Source: Candidatus Gastranaerophilales bacterium
GTDB lineage: Bacteria > Cyanobacteriota > Vampirovibrionia > Gastranaerophilales > Gastranaerophilaceae
Direction of reading: 5' to 3'
Length of the DNA stretch: 33,541 nt
Assembly (NCBI GenBank): GCA_944323325.1
Contig: CALUSF010000007.1
Span: forward strand, 1 to 33,541
A model generated the notes under the pieces. It saw only the letters and a list, made by a program, of their open reading frames with translations, had not been told where the DNA came from and did not search any database. Each line of letters begins with the position of its first letter. Position 1 is the first letter of the stretch. This document shows positions 1-9,169 of this stretch, piece after piece. The position numbers and the translations under genes were made by a program.

Positions 1-3000
1 TCTGAGATTTCCTTTTTCGGGAAAAGATCAACAAATTCTTGTACGATAACATAAAATGCAGGAGTTAAAGCCGCACCAAGAGTTGCCGCAGCTATCATAC
101 CGCCGAATACTGTTGAACCGACAGAAATTCTTGAATTTGCACCGGCTCCGTGAGCAAATAACATCGGCATAACACCGATAATGAATGCTAATTCCGTCAT
201 CATAATAGCTCTGAATCTCAAGTGCGCAGCTTTAATTGCGGCATCTTTTACACTGAGCCCGTATTTTTCATGCTCTTCCTTTGCAAATTCCACAATAAGA
301 ATTGACTGTTTTGCAGCCAGACCGACAAGTGTAATCATACCAACCTGCGAATAAATATCAAACGATTGATTAAGCATTAATTGGAATAACAAAGCACCAA
401 GAGCCGCAACAGGTGAGATTAACAATACGGCAATCGGAATAGTATAGCTTTCATATAATGCAACCAGAAACAGGTATACAAATATAAGCGCCATAGCAAT
501 AATCATTGTCGTCTGCCCCGATGCTTCTCTTTCCTGTGCGGAAGTACCCGACCAGTCAAAAGTTATATCAGACGGCAAAACATTCCGAGCTTCGTCTTCC
601 ATTGCATTCATAGCGTCGCCGGAACTCTTACCGGCGGCTTGCTGGCCTTGTATTTGAACCGATTTATATTGATTATACCTTGTAATTGATGCAGTACCGA
701 TTGCTTGCCTTAATTTAACTACAGACATCACCGGAACCATTACACCGTTATTATTTTTTACATAAATTCCGGATAAATCAGTCGCCTTATCTCTAAACTT
801 GCTCTCCGCCTGCAATTGGACCTTAAATACTCTGTCATATTTATTAAAGTCATTTACATAATACGTCCCGAGCATTGAAGATAATGTCGCATACAATTCC
901 TGCAAATCAATATTCTGTGCCAACGCTTTTTCGTAATCAATATCAACGATATATTGAGGCACGTTTGCCTGGAATGTCGTATAAACACTCGAAAGTGACG
1001 GGTTTTGATTAGCTTGTGCAATAAGTTTATTTGCCCAAACCTCTAACTCTTGCGGAGTATAAGTTCCCTTGGAAAGCATTTGAAACTCAAAACCGCCCAT
1101 CATACTCATACCGCTTATTGCCGGAGGAGAAAATGCAACTACAGAAGCCTCTTTAATACTAGAAGCTGCCGCTCTTATTTTATTAAGAATTGCAACATGA
1201 GACATATCAGTTGCTTGCCCTTTGAATTTTCTTACAATCCATTTTACGGGGCCGACATTCCTGTCCTCGTAATCATTTAACTGAATAATAATTGTAGACT
1301 GATTTGTCGAACCATTTCCGCCGAATACCGTAAGTCTCTCTTTATCAATTCCGTCAATATCTTTAATTAAATCCGTAAACTTTCTCGAAACCTCTTCTGT
1401 CCTTGCTAAAGAAGCACCGTCAGGAAGAGTAATTTGTGCGAGCAATACGCCCTGATCTTCATCCGGAATAAAACCTGTTGAAATTATTTTAAAGCTCAGT
1501 AAAGTTAGAACAAGAATAATTGCGTATGTTATAACTACAAGTTTTTTATCATATACAAACTTTTTAACATACTCCATATAAAAGTCTTCGAGCTTAGTAA
1601 ACATCTCATTAAACTTTTTAACAATAATTTCGGCTTTTTCTCCGATTTTAACAAAGATCGGATGTTTTTCTTTAAGCCCTTCATGACTTTGTCCGAGAAA
1701 GTGTGAACACATGGCGGGTGAAAGCGTCAAAGCACAGATTGCGGAAAGCGCAATTGATACCGCAATACAAACAGCAAACTGTTTATACATAATCCCTGTC
1801 ATACCGCCCATAAATATAATCGGCACAAATACTGCCATCAAAACAAGCGCCATTGCAACAAGTGCAAACCCTACTTCCTGCATAGTAAGCTGGGTTGCAA
1901 TAACTGCCGACTTTCCCTCTTCTATATGTCTTTTTACGTTTTCAATAACAACGATAGCGTCATCTACAACAACCGCAACAGCAAGAACCATTGCAAACAG
2001 GGTTAACAGGTTAATTGACATATCAAACGCTTTGAGTACAAAAAATGTACCGACCAATGACACCGGAATTGTTACACAAGGTACAAGCGTCGCCATGGCA
2101 TCGCCCAAAAACAGGAATATAATAAGGACTACAATAAACCCTGTTAAAAGAATCGTAAATTCAACTTCGTGCATTGATTCCTGAATATATTCGGCATCGT
2201 CTTTTACATACATTATTTTAATGCCGTTATCCATTTGGGCATTAAGTTCTTCGACTTTAGCCTTAACAGCCTTGGAAAGATTGATAACATTAGCATCCGG
2301 AAGCTGTGAAATCATAACGACGGCAGAGGGTTTACCGTTAACTAAGCCTAAATTGGAATAAGATTCGGCGCCAAGTTCAACACGTGCGATATCTTTTATT
2401 TTTACATTAGACCCATCCATATTTGAACGGATAATAATATTTTCAAACTGCGAGACATCCTCCAGACGACCCTGCGTTTTTAAAGTCAGCTGCAAAGCAT
2501 TCTTCTCATCTGTAGGAGGCTGCCCGAGCGCACCTGATGTAACCTGTGTATTTTGGTTGGTAATAGCACTTCTGACCTCACTCGTTGATATATTTAATCC
2601 GGCCATTTTCTGAGGGTCAAGCCATATTCTCATCGCATAGTTGCCGCTTCCGTATACATCAACATCCGCAACACCTTCAATACGCTTAAGTTCATCTTTG
2701 ATATATATAGAACCATAGTTTGTTAAATCCAATTGAGTCCAGTTTCCGGATTCAGGATAAAGGGTAAGGATAATTGCACCGGACCCGGATGTACGGCTTA
2801 TTGCGGTAACACCGGTTCTTTGAACGTCTTCCGGAAGCTGTGATTGAACCTGCTGAATTCTGTTTTGAACATTCATCAGGTTTATGTCTTTGTCAGAACC
2901 GACTTTAAAATACAATGTTAAAGAATAGCTTCCGTCATAACAGGTAGATGACATATAGGTCATATCCTCAACACCGTTGAGTTTATTTTCAAGAACGGTA

Positions 3001-3209
3001 GCAACAGATGATTCTATAACTTCCGCGCTTGCTCCCTGATAATTAGCCGAAACTCTTACCTGCGGAGGCGTAACATCCGGATAGCTTTCCTGTTTCAAGC
3101 TTAATATAGAAATTAAACCTAATATTACAATACATACAGAAATTACAAGCGCGAATCTGGGTTTTCTTATAAAAAAGAAAAGTTTTTCTTTATCAAATAT
3201 TTGTTTCAT
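1..3209 (-). CDS. RND multidrug efflux permease (HAE1/AcrB type), 3' end cut by the window
   Basis: Inner-membrane proton-driven drug exporter of the AcrB/MexB family, the pump of a tripartite efflux system. About 1069 codons are readable without a stop, which is already near full length (about 1040-1060 in the family), so little is missing. It opens [20 protein letters not shown], followed by the first membrane helix. The TM4 proton-relay Asp pair is visible in [14 protein letters not shown] near residue 413, and the second-half motif [16 protein letters not shown] matches the AcrB lysine region. The start overlaps the stop of the upstream membrane-fusion gene by one base (TAATG), so the two are translationally coupled and share one promoter. 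No outer-membrane channel gene is visible; it may follow beyond position 1 or lie elsewhere. The substrate cannot be inferred. Confidence 0.96.
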   Translation of the reverse strand, partial: MKQIFDKEKLFFFIRKPRFALVISVCIVILGLISILSLKQESYPDVTPPQVRVSANYQGASAEVIESSVATVLENKLNGVEDMTYMSSTCYDGSYSLTLYFKVGSDKDINLMNVQNRIQQVQSQLPEDVQRTGVTAISRTSGSGAIILTLYPESGNWTQLDLTNYGSIYIKDELKRIEGVADVDVYGSGNYAMRIWLDPQKMAGLNISTSEVRSAITNQNTQVTSGALGQPPTDEKNALQLTLKTQGRLEDVSQFENIIIRSNMDGSNVKIKDIARVELGAESYSNLGLVNGKPSAVVMISQLPDANVINLSKAVKAKVEELNAQMDNGIKIMYVKDDAEYIQESMHEVEFTILLTGFIVVLIIFLFLGDAMATLVPCVTIPVSLVGTFFVLKAFDMSINLLTLFAMVLAVAVVVDDAIVVIENVKRHIEEGKSAVIATQLTMQEVGFALVAMALVLMAVFVPIIFMGGMTGIMYKQFAVCIAVSIALSAICALTLSPAMCSHFLGQSHEGLKEKHPIFVKIGEKAEIIVKKFNEMFTKLEDFYMEYVKKFVYDKKLVVITYAIILVLTLLSFKIISTGFIPDEDQGVLLAQITLPDGASLARTEEVSRKFTDLIKDIDGIDKERLTVFGGNGSTNQSTIIIQLNDYEDRNVGPVKWIVRKFKGQATDMSHVAILNKIRAAASSIKEASVVAFSPPAISGMSMMGGFEFQMLSKGTYTPQELEVWANKLIAQANQNPSLSSVYTTFQANVPQYIVDIDYEKALAQNIDLQELYATLSSMLGTYYVNDFNKYDRVFKVQLQAESKFRDKATDLSGIYVKNNNGVMVPVMSVVKLRQAIGTASITRYNQYKSVQIQGQQAAGKSSGDAMNAMEDEARNVLPSDITFDWSGTSAQEREASGQTTMIIAMALIFVYLFLVALYESYTIPIAVLLISPVAALGALLFQLMLNQSFDIYSQVGMITLVGLAAKQSILIVEFAKEEHEKYGLSVKDAAIKAAHLRFRAIMMTELAFIIGVMPMLFAHGAGANSRISVGSTVFGGMIAAATLGAALTPAFYVIVQEFVDLFPKKEIS

Positions 3210-4354
3210 TATTTTTCACTCTGATTAGTTATAACCTTTAATTTTTGCCCTTCCGAAGAAATATTTTGTATACCGGACACAACAATAGTATCTTTTGTAT
3301 CAACACCGCTTTCCACAACCCAATTATTGTTAATATCGTCAGATACTTCAATATTCTTTCTTACGGCCTTATTATCTTCTACCGCCCATACATAATATCC
3401 GCTCATTGCATCACCTTTTGTACAAGCCTGCGGCACGGTTATATATTGAACTAACTTTGGAGCAACGAGTTTAACTTTCATATAAGCACCCGGAACAAGC
3501 CAAGCGCGTGAATTATCAAACGTAGCGCGCATACTTACGGAACCGGAATCCTGATCAATTTTATTATCGACAAAATTAATAGTTCCCACTTTGTCATACC
3601 AGCTTCCGTCGCTAAACTGAACTCTTACCTCAACATCTTTAAATTTATCACTCGCTTTCAGCAATTTAACAAAATCATCGCCCTTAAGACTGAAAGAAAC
3701 ATAAACGGGAGAAATACTTGCAACATTAACTAATGAACCGGATGTTGCAGTCACATAATTTCCTTCGGTTATATTAACTTTTCCGATTCTGCCGTCTATG
3801 GGAGATCTGATTGTCGTATACCCAAGGTTCACCTTTGAAAGTTCAAGCTGTTGAACCGCGGCATCCAATAATGCTTTATTCTGGTTTCTTGTAGCAAGAC
3901 TTGAATCAACATCGGAACGACTTATCAAATCTTCTTTTACCAGGGCATTAGCCCTGTTCCATTCCTGCTGAGCATTTGTATACAATGCCCGATACTGATT
4001 TACGGAAGCCTGTGCATTATTAACATTTAATTGATACTCTTTAGGGTCTATTTGAAAAAGAATTTGCCCTTTTTTAACAAAATCTCCCTCATTAAAATAT
4101 TTCTTTAATAAAAAGCCTGAAACACGAGCTATAACATCAATTGAATACTGTGCTTCGACTCGTCCTGTTGATTCTGCGGAAACATTAACCTCTTCAATAT
4201 GCGGATTATCAACAATAACTTCTTTGGGCATTCTCATAGCCTGCTGCTGCAAAAATCCGGTAATTACACCCGATAATTTATTATATGCAATAGGTACAAT
4301 AATTATAAGCAGTACTATTATACCTACCTGTTTTCTTGATAATTTCAATTTCAT
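3209..4354 (-). CDS. RND efflux periplasmic adaptor (membrane-fusion protein, AcrA type)
   Basis: Periplasmic adaptor linking the RND pump to an outer-membrane channel; 381 residues, typical for the family. One N-terminal membrane helix (about residues 9-28, [15 protein letters not shown]) anchors it and there is no lipobox cysteine, so it is not a lipoprotein. A barrel-sandwich (lipoyl-like) half follows ([20 protein letters not shown]), then an alpha-helical hairpin rich in Gln and Asn, the second lipoyl half ([13 protein letters not shown]), a beta-barrel domain and a membrane-proximal C-terminus. The start has a GGGAGCGAGG ribosome site directly before ATG. It is first in a two-gene operon with the permease and lies behind the palindromic promoter at 4398-4429. 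Confidence 0.95.
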   Translation of the reverse strand: MKLKLSRKQVGIIVLLIIIVPIAYNKLSGVITGFLQQQAMRMPKEVIVDNPHIEEVNVSAESTGRVEAQYSIDVIARVSGFLLKKYFNEGDFVKKGQILFQIDPKEYQLNVNNAQASVNQYRALYTNAQQEWNRANALVKEDLISRSDVDSSLATRNQNKALLDAAVQQLELSKVNLGYTTIRSPIDGRIGKVNITEGNYVTATSGSLVNVASISPVYVSFSLKGDDFVKLLKASDKFKDVEVRVQFSDGSWYDKVGTINFVDNKIDQDSGSVSMRATFDNSRAWLVPGAYMKVKLVAPKLVQYITVPQACTKGDAMSGYYVWAVEDNKAVRKNIEVSDDINNNWVVESGVDTKDTIVVSGIQNISSEGQKLKVITNQSEK

Positions 4355-4397
4355 TCCTCGCTCCCAATTCCCATAAATGGTAGAATATACTAACTTA

Positions 4398-4426
4398 ATC
4401 GTAATTTATCATTGTTGATTTGTCAA
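4398..4426 (-). promoter_or_regulatory. Sigma70-type promoter of the RND efflux operon
   Basis: On the minus strand there is a perfect TTGACA (4421-4426), a 17-base spacer and TACGAT (4398-4403, 4 of 6 to consensus). Transcription would start near 4391, about 37 bases before the adaptor ATG. The -35 hexamer lies inside a perfect inverted repeat (separate entry), so repression by occlusion is plausible. Confidence 0.6.
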
Positions 4427-4429
4427 CAA
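4412..4429. promoter_or_regulatory. Perfect inverted repeat, candidate repressor operator
   Basis: TTGTTGA and TCAACAA are exact reverse complements separated by TTTG, giving an 18-base palindrome that covers the -35 hexamer of the efflux operon. RND operons are commonly controlled by TetR or MarR family repressors bound to such sites; no regulator gene is visible next to it, so the cognate protein is unknown. Confidence 0.5.
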
Positions 4430-4470
4430 GCTCAACCGCTTTTCATATATATATAGTAAAATTTTGCTCT

Positions 4471-4506
4471 CAAAAGGCAAACCCTCGATGCACAACACAC
4501 CGAGGG
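4471..4506 (-). terminator. Rho-independent terminator after flagellin
   Basis: A 9-bp stem (4482-4490 with 4498-4506, one G-T wobble) closes a 7-base loop. Read on the minus strand it is followed by TTTGCCTTTTG. It lies 45 bases beyond the flagellin stop and separates flagellin from the efflux promoter. Confidence 0.7.
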
Positions 4507-4550
4507 CCATTGAAAGGACCTTTATTATCTCTGTTATACTATTCAGTTTA

Positions 4551-5678
4551 TTATATTAAGTTCAAAGCTATTGAAGGCATTTGGTTAGCCGTTGCTAACA
4601 ATGTCGCCGTTGACTGCTGCAGAATCTGATATTTTATGTAGTTGGAAGATTCTGTTGCTACATCGGCATCCTTAATTGTTGAATTTGCTTCAACCAGATT
4701 TTCTCTCTGAACATCCGTTGACTCAATTGCAGAATCCAATCTGTTCATATAAGCACCGATTTTTGTGCTTCTAAGAGAAATGTTATCAATAGCATTATCA
4801 ATTTGGTCAATAAATTCACGTGCTGAATTGTCATTTCTGTATATCGCCGCACACATTTGTTCTATTGATAAAGCTCCGCCGTTAATTGTTGCACTTGTGC
4901 CGCCCGCATATGTAATATCGCCGTTTTCTGCCAATGCTGCAGCCAATGCGGACTTATAATATGCATTCTGTATATATTGCACATTGCCATTTGCATCTAA
5001 AACAGGCTGTCCGTTTGCATCTAAAATACGTGCCTGATAAATAAATCCATTTGCTTCATCTTCAGTTGTTTTCGCCGTCAAGTCCATAAATCCTTGCGGA
5101 TTTCCGTCAGCACCAGCTATACCGGCAGAACCGAACCCGAAGATAACCGTAGATTCAGCACTTGCAAACAGGAATGCATCCATTTTGATAACGCACCTTG
5201 CATCCGAATACAAACCTACCTGCAGATTAATGTCTGTTGTCCGTGAACCATCCAATAGGTAAGTATCGTTAAAATCCGTAATCTGGCACAAACGGTTAAT
5301 TTCATCCATTCTCTGTACAACTTCGGTTGCGATTGCGTCTAATGAAGCTGAACCGTAAGTTCCGTTTGCTGCCTGCATCGTTAAGTCACGAATTCTTTGA
5401 AGGTAATCGTTAATAATATCCAAAATACCTTCCTGGGTTGTTAACATATCCAACCCCATTTGAGCGTTAGTCTCAATAATATCGTAACCGTTGATTTTAG
5501 CTTCCATACCGGCAGACACTGCATAACCGGCTGCGTCATCAGCTGCTGAGTTTATCCGGAAACCGGTAGATAATCTCTCCATGGCTGTGTTCATTCCCTT
5601 AGTTGCATCTCTAAGGTAAGATTGACAGGTTAATGACGCTAAGTTTGTGTTAATTGTAATCGTTGATGTCGCTGTCAT
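4551..5678 (-). CDS. fliC: Flagellin, filament subunit
   Basis: Structural subunit of the flagellar filament, exported through the flagellar type III system. It is 375 residues long with the classical conserved ends: ERLSTGFRINSAADDAAGYA at about 34-53, the D1 helix LQRIRDLTMQAANGTYG at about 93-109, and a C-terminal coiled coil ending SIALNLI. The central variable part is short (about 170-290). The ATG is preceded by AAAGGAA and a perfect sigma28 promoter lies about 46 bases upstream, so it is a late flagellar gene. Unusually for a flagellin it contains four cysteines (about residues 18, 131, 162 and 276). The Arg and Leu of the QRxRxL segment used in TLR5 recognition of enteric flagellins are kept. 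It is monocistronic, with its own terminator. Confidence 0.97.
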   Translation of the reverse strand: MTATSTITINTNLASLTCQSYLRDATKGMNTAMERLSTGFRINSAADDAAGYAVSAGMEAKINGYDIIETNAQMGLDMLTTQEGILDIINDYLQRIRDLTMQAANGTYGSASLDAIATEVVQRMDEINRLCQITDFNDTYLLDGSRTTDINLQVGLYSDARCVIKMDAFLFASAESTVIFGFGSAGIAGADGNPQGFMDLTAKTTEDEANGFIYQARILDANGQPVLDANGNVQYIQNAYYKSALAAALAENGDITYAGGTSATINGGALSIEQMCAAIYRNDNSAREFIDQIDNAIDNISLRSTKIGAYMNRLDSAIESTDVQRENLVEANSTIKDADVATESSNYIKYQILQQSTATLLATANQMPSIALNLI

Positions 5679-5723
5679 AATAAATTCCTTTCAATAAATT
5701 TATATTTTGCCTATCTACATAAG

Positions 5724-5750
5724 TTATCGGCAATAAAATAAAGAACTTTA
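5724..5750 (-). promoter_or_regulatory. Sigma28 (FliA) promoter of flagellin
   Basis: On the minus strand, TAAA (5747-5750), a 15-base spacer (5732-5746) and GCCGATAA (5724-5731). This is an exact match to the FliA consensus TAAA-N15-GCCGATAA, placed directly upstream of flagellin. Confidence 0.93.
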
Positions 5751-5970
5751 CAACTTTAGTTGCAGATTCATACATTTGGTGGAGAGTGTAACAAAATCAG
5801 CGTTTTCAGCCGTTAATTTCATATAATAAACTATGCAATTCATACTTTGGTTATAGAAATGCGTATTACTCCCAAAATATTTTTTAAAAATTAGCCATAC
5901 CATATAGCCGCCTGATGAATAACAAAATCTGTGCCAGCCTTGTATTTTTAAAATAAATAAGGAGAAAAAC

Positions 5971-6543
5971 ATGAAACTAGAACATTCTGAAACTCTTCAA
6001 TGCCTTGTTAATGCCTTTGCCGGAGAATCGCAGGCAAGAAACAGATATACGTTTTATGCAAAAGTTGCCAAACAGGAAGGGTTTGAACAAATAAGCCAGG
6101 TCTTTCTGGATACTGCAGAAAATGAACGCGAGCATGCAAAATTATTTTATAAACATATTCCAAATGCGGAACACCTAACTGTTACCGGCGCTTATCCGTT
6201 CTTTTTCGGAGATACATACGAAAATCTGAAAGCAGCATCATCAGGAGAGAGAGAGGAATGGGAAATTCTTTATAAAAATTCTGCCCAAACCGCAAAAGAA
6301 GAAGGATTTGACGATATTGCAAAACTTTTTTCGGGCATTGTTGAAATAGAAAAACATCACGCCCACAGGTTTGAAATTTTAGCCGAAAAATTAAAAGAAA
6401 ATACGTTATTCAAAAAAGAAGAAGTAACGCAGTGGATTTGCCGGAAATGCGGACATACCCAAATCAGCAAAGAAGCTCCCTGCAAATGTCCGGTGTGTGA
6501 ACACCCGCAAGGATATTTTGAAATACTTACCGAGCAATTCTAA
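5971..6543 (+). CDS. rbr: Rubrerythrin (first of two)
   Basis: Non-haem di-iron protein that reduces hydrogen peroxide in anaerobes, with electrons passed through a rubredoxin-like site. It has 190 residues. The four-helix ferritin-like domain (about 1-145) carries FAGESQARNRY, ENEREHAK and EIEKHHAHRF, which hold the iron-ligand Glu/His pattern. The C-terminal rubredoxin-like domain has two Cys-x2-Cys pairs (CRKC and CPVC, about 156-178). AGGAG lies 7 bases before the ATG. It stands alone and is convergent with the GH13 gene 31 bases away. The second rubrerythrin (24179-24718) is related but clearly diverged, so this is not a recent tandem copy. Confidence 0.95.
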   Translation: MKLEHSETLQCLVNAFAGESQARNRYTFYAKVAKQEGFEQISQVFLDTAENEREHAKLFYKHIPNAEHLTVTGAYPFFFGDTYENLKAASSGEREEWEILYKNSAQTAKEEGFDDIAKLFSGIVEIEKHHAHRFEILAEKLKENTLFKKEEVTQWICRKCGHTQISKEAPCKCPVCEHPQGYFEILTEQF

Positions 6544-6574
6544 CTTTAAAACAAATAATGTCCAAAGATGAAGT

Positions 6575-8602
6575 TTACAGTTTCAGCCATACAGCGCCGT
6601 AAGGTGCAATTCTCAGGTGCATTGTTCTGTTAGTTAAAGATATATCAACTTTTACATCGTCACCGTTTATAAGATTTTCTAATGAATGTATGTGACCGTC
6701 AGACTTGAGCACAACATCCACAGGTATTGTAACTTCTGCAATAAGCTTTTCATCAGAAAGATTATTAATAACCAGAATTTTTTCATCTTTATAACTTCTT
6801 ATATACGCAAAGTTGCTCGGAGAAGAAGTCTTAAGGAGAGTGAAATCTCCCCTTGACATAGAAGGCAGGCTCTTTCTTAATTCTATAAGGTTCTTAACTT
6901 TTTTATAAACCTTGCTGTTAAATTCATAATAATCTTTTGAAGAACCGTAGAAAAGTTTTGCCGGAACCGCACCGCGATTTATATCACGGCTGTCAAAATA
7001 GCTTAACAACTTAAATTTACTTGTTTTGTGTTTTTCGATTCTTTCTTTTTCACTCTTTTTTGCATTTTCAAAGTTATTTCTTACGCCGACCTCATCACCG
7101 TAATATATTATAGGAATTCCGGGCATAGACATCAAAATAGAAAAAGCCATTTCTATCCTGTCAGGATCATTATCTAAGAAGTTAGCAAGCCTGCCGCTGA
7201 CCCCCAGACCCTTTCTAAACTCTGCCCCTTTCGGTACTAACGCATTGTATATTATTTCTCTTGTTTCCGGATCTATCATTTCAAGAGTCAGTTCATCATG
7301 GACACGCAAAAAGACACCCCAGGAAGCCGTAGAAGGTATTTGCGGCGTAGCTTTATACGCATTAATAAAATGCTGTTTATCACCCGTAACCAAAGATGCC
7401 CATATTGCCGGCATATAAGGAAAATGATACGCAATTTGGAATTCATCCGTACGCTTTATTTCTTTTTCCTGTCCGTCAATTGTTGTTTTAAACCGGCGTT
7501 CTTTTCCGAAATAAGGTAATATGTCATTGGGATATTGGCACGCCTCTGCCTGAATTACCGTTCTTGGAGCCGTCATTTGAATATAACTGCTCAAAAGTTT
7601 TACAATCGCATGCGTTTTAGGCAAGTTTTCAGCAGTTGTTCCGTCTTCCTTTGATAAATACGGTATAGCATCCATCCTGAATATATCAATACCCATATTT
7701 GTCCAATAATTTATTGTTCCAAGCCAGTAGTATAATACATTGGGATTTTCCCAATTCATATCCAATTGGAAAGGATAAAAAGTATGATAAAAATAATAAT
7801 CCCTGCCGTTTAAAGTTACTTTTCGGTAATGATTTTCCGTAATTTCAGGGAAAATAAGTCTCCTTTTGGAAATTTTACCGTTTGCTTCTTTGTATTCGAC
7901 AATCGTACCGATTTTTTCATCTACATATTTTGTATACTCCGGCATTTTTTCTTTAACAACAAAATAATCTTTTTTGGTAACATCCCCTCTTAAAAATGCC
8001 TGAAACCACTCATGCTCATCCGACACATGGTTTAATACAAGATCCGATTTTATTTTAAATCCGTTTTTCCTTGCCTCAACTACAAATTCTTTAAATTGCG
8101 TTTTGCCGCCTAAATCCTCTCTTATATTTCGTGGATTTTTAACATCAAATCCTGAATCTGACATAGGCGAATCCGCAAAGGGAAGCAGATACAATGTCGT
8201 AACACCCAAATCCTTAAGATAATCAAACATTGCCGAAGTATCTCTGAAAGTATTGGGCTTTTCCGGAGAAACCACTCCGAATTGGTCTACGTAGAACATA
8301 TAAATAATTTCATCCTTATACCAATCATCAGCCCTTGTTAAATCTTCCTTTTTCAATTCTGCAGGACGTTTTTCTATAGATTTCTTGGCGATTTCCATTA
8401 CATTAGCATATATGTCTTTTGCGTCTCTTTCTCCGTAAATCTGAACAATACAGTTATATATCTCATTTTCAATACGTTTTGGAACAACAACACTTTCTTC
8501 CTGCGCGGAAACAGTCGTATTATCACCGGCTCCGGCTAAAGCCATATTATTTATTACCAATAAACCCAAAATTAAAAATACGGAAAATATTTTTCTAAGC
8601 AT
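6575..8602 (-). CDS. Secreted GH13 alpha-amylase family enzyme, trehalose-synthase-like
   Basis: A 675-residue protein with a Sec signal peptide (residues 1-23, cleavage after ALA), an N-terminal extension to about 90, then a GH13 barrel. The four GH13 regions are all present: DLVLNH (187-192), FRMDAIP with nucleophile D311, IQAEA with acid/base E353, and FLRVHDELTLEM with D436. The last segment and the following arginine-rich stretch up to MPGIPIIYYGDEVG resemble trehalose synthase (maltose alpha-D-glucosyltransferase) more than ordinary amylases. Known trehalose synthases are cytoplasmic, so the signal peptide is odd, and hydrolysis or transglycosylation of external alpha-glucans is equally possible. 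A beta-sandwich-like C-terminus follows. AAGGAG lies about 10 bases before the ATG. Confidence 0.9.
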   Translation of the reverse strand: MLRKIFSVFLILGLLVINNMALAGAGDNTTVSAQEESVVVPKRIENEIYNCIVQIYGERDAKDIYANVMEIAKKSIEKRPAELKKEDLTRADDWYKDEIIYMFYVDQFGVVSPEKPNTFRDTSAMFDYLKDLGVTTLYLLPFADSPMSDSGFDVKNPRNIREDLGGKTQFKEFVVEARKNGFKIKSDLVLNHVSDEHEWFQAFLRGDVTKKDYFVVKEKMPEYTKYVDEKIGTIVEYKEANGKISKRRLIFPEITENHYRKVTLNGRDYYFYHTFYPFQLDMNWENPNVLYYWLGTINYWTNMGIDIFRMDAIPYLSKEDGTTAENLPKTHAIVKLLSSYIQMTAPRTVIQAEACQYPNDILPYFGKERRFKTTIDGQEKEIKRTDEFQIAYHFPYMPAIWASLVTGDKQHFINAYKATPQIPSTASWGVFLRVHDELTLEMIDPETREIIYNALVPKGAEFRKGLGVSGRLANFLDNDPDRIEMAFSILMSMPGIPIIYYGDEVGVRNNFENAKKSEKERIEKHKTSKFKLLSYFDSRDINRGAVPAKLFYGSSKDYYEFNSKVYKKVKNLIELRKSLPSMSRGDFTLLKTSSPSNFAYIRSYKDEKILVINNLSDEKLIAEVTIPVDVVLKSDGHIHSLENLINGDDVKVDISLTNRTMHLRIAPYGAVWLKL

Positions 8603-8644
8603 AAATTATCTACTCCTTGGGAATCATTTTACCATCTAAAAATT

Positions 8645-8674
8645 CAAAAAGCCATACGAAAAATCGTATGGCTT
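8645..8674 (-). terminator. Rho-independent terminator after the NPF protein gene
   Basis: A perfect 9-bp stem GCCATACGA/TCGTATGGC (8651-8659 with 8664-8672) with a 4-base loop, extended by A-T pairs. Read on the minus strand it is followed by TTTTTG. It lies 34 bases past the stop of the 80-residue gene and before the GH13 start. Confidence 0.85.
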
Positions 8675-8706
8675 AAAATTAGGGTAAATAAGGTATATCT
8701 TTGAGC

Positions 8707-8949
8707 CTATACCTCGATAAACAGCCTTCTTCCCACAATATTAGGCTGATTATTATAATATCCCGCAAAATACCCTCCGGGAACGGGTTTATTTTGTCCG
8801 TAATTTGCGAACGGATTACTCGTAACAAATGGATTACCGGTCGGCTGTGCAAACGGATTGGAAGTTGCACGCGCCGAAACGATACCGCCTGTTTGTACGG
8901 TAGAATTAGATGTTAAAACTTTTGATAAAATATTTACGATTCCTGCCAT
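8707..8949 (-). CDS. Small NPF-repeat protein under a sigma28-type promoter, unknown function
   Basis: An 80-residue protein not recognised as any described flagellar component. A short hydrophobic start (MAGIVNILSKVL) is followed by a Ser/Thr/Gln-rich stretch with three Asn-Pro-Phe motifs (31-33, 39-41 and 45-47, each within SNPFA, GNPFV or SNPFA). A Gly/Tyr/Asn-rich segment and a basic-hydrophobic tail (GRRLFIEV) complete it. There is no signal peptide and no cysteine. AAAGGT lies before the ATG, a sigma28-type promoter lies about 55 bases upstream and a clean terminator lies downstream, so it is a complete single-gene unit. Its promoter and position beside hook genes suggest a late flagellar role (for example a secreted accessory, cap or junction factor, or a chaperone), but that is inference only. 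Confidence 0.8.
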   Translation of the reverse strand: MAGIVNILSKVLTSNSTVQTGGIVSARATSNPFAQPTGNPFVTSNPFANYGQNKPVPGGYFAGYYNNQPNIVGRRLFIEV

Positions 8950-9004
8950 ATCGGTTTACCTTTCTATATGGAGTTTAATAACTTTTGACAAGAAGTCAAT
9001 ATAT

Positions 9005-9031
9005 TTAACGGCAATTATTCTCTAAACTTTA
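9005..9031 (-). promoter_or_regulatory. Sigma28-type promoter of the NPF protein gene
   Basis: On the minus strand, TAAA (9028-9031), exactly 15 bases (9013-9027), then GCCGTTAA (9005-9012), 7 of 8 to the FliA -10 element. Spacing is identical to the flagellin promoter in this window. A small inverted repeat, TTGAC/GTCAA at 8985-8999, lies in the leader. Confidence 0.8.
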
Positions 9032-9064
9032 CAAATTTTTATAAAACATCGACTATATGTATTA

Positions 9065-9106
9065 TTTTTAAAAATAAAAGGAATTAACGCTAAGCTTAAT
9101 TCCTTT
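9065..9106 (-). terminator. Terminator after the minus-strand flagellar cassette
   Basis: A perfect 11-bp stem AAAGGAATTAA/TTAATTCCTTT (9077-9087 with 9096-9106) with an 8-base loop. On the minus strand it is followed by TTATTTTTAAAAATA. It lies 64 bases past the stop of the FlgE/F/G-like gene and ends the FliJ-FliK-hook-protein operon. Confidence 0.8.
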
Positions 9107-9169
9107 ATAAAACGGAGTTTAAGTAAGTGATAAACCTTATTGGAACTTTTAAAACAAAGTTCAAAAAAA

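Noticed and set aside
1711-2184. 157-codon open frame on the plus strand
   Set aside because: Antisense to the RND permease, Thr/Ser/Ile-rich shadow with no ribosome site; the permease motifs on the other strand are unambiguous.
5748-5972. 74-codon minus-strand frame between flagellin and rubrerythrin
   Set aside because: No ribosome site and no recognisable sequence, and it overlaps both the sigma28 -35 and the rubrerythrin ribosome site.
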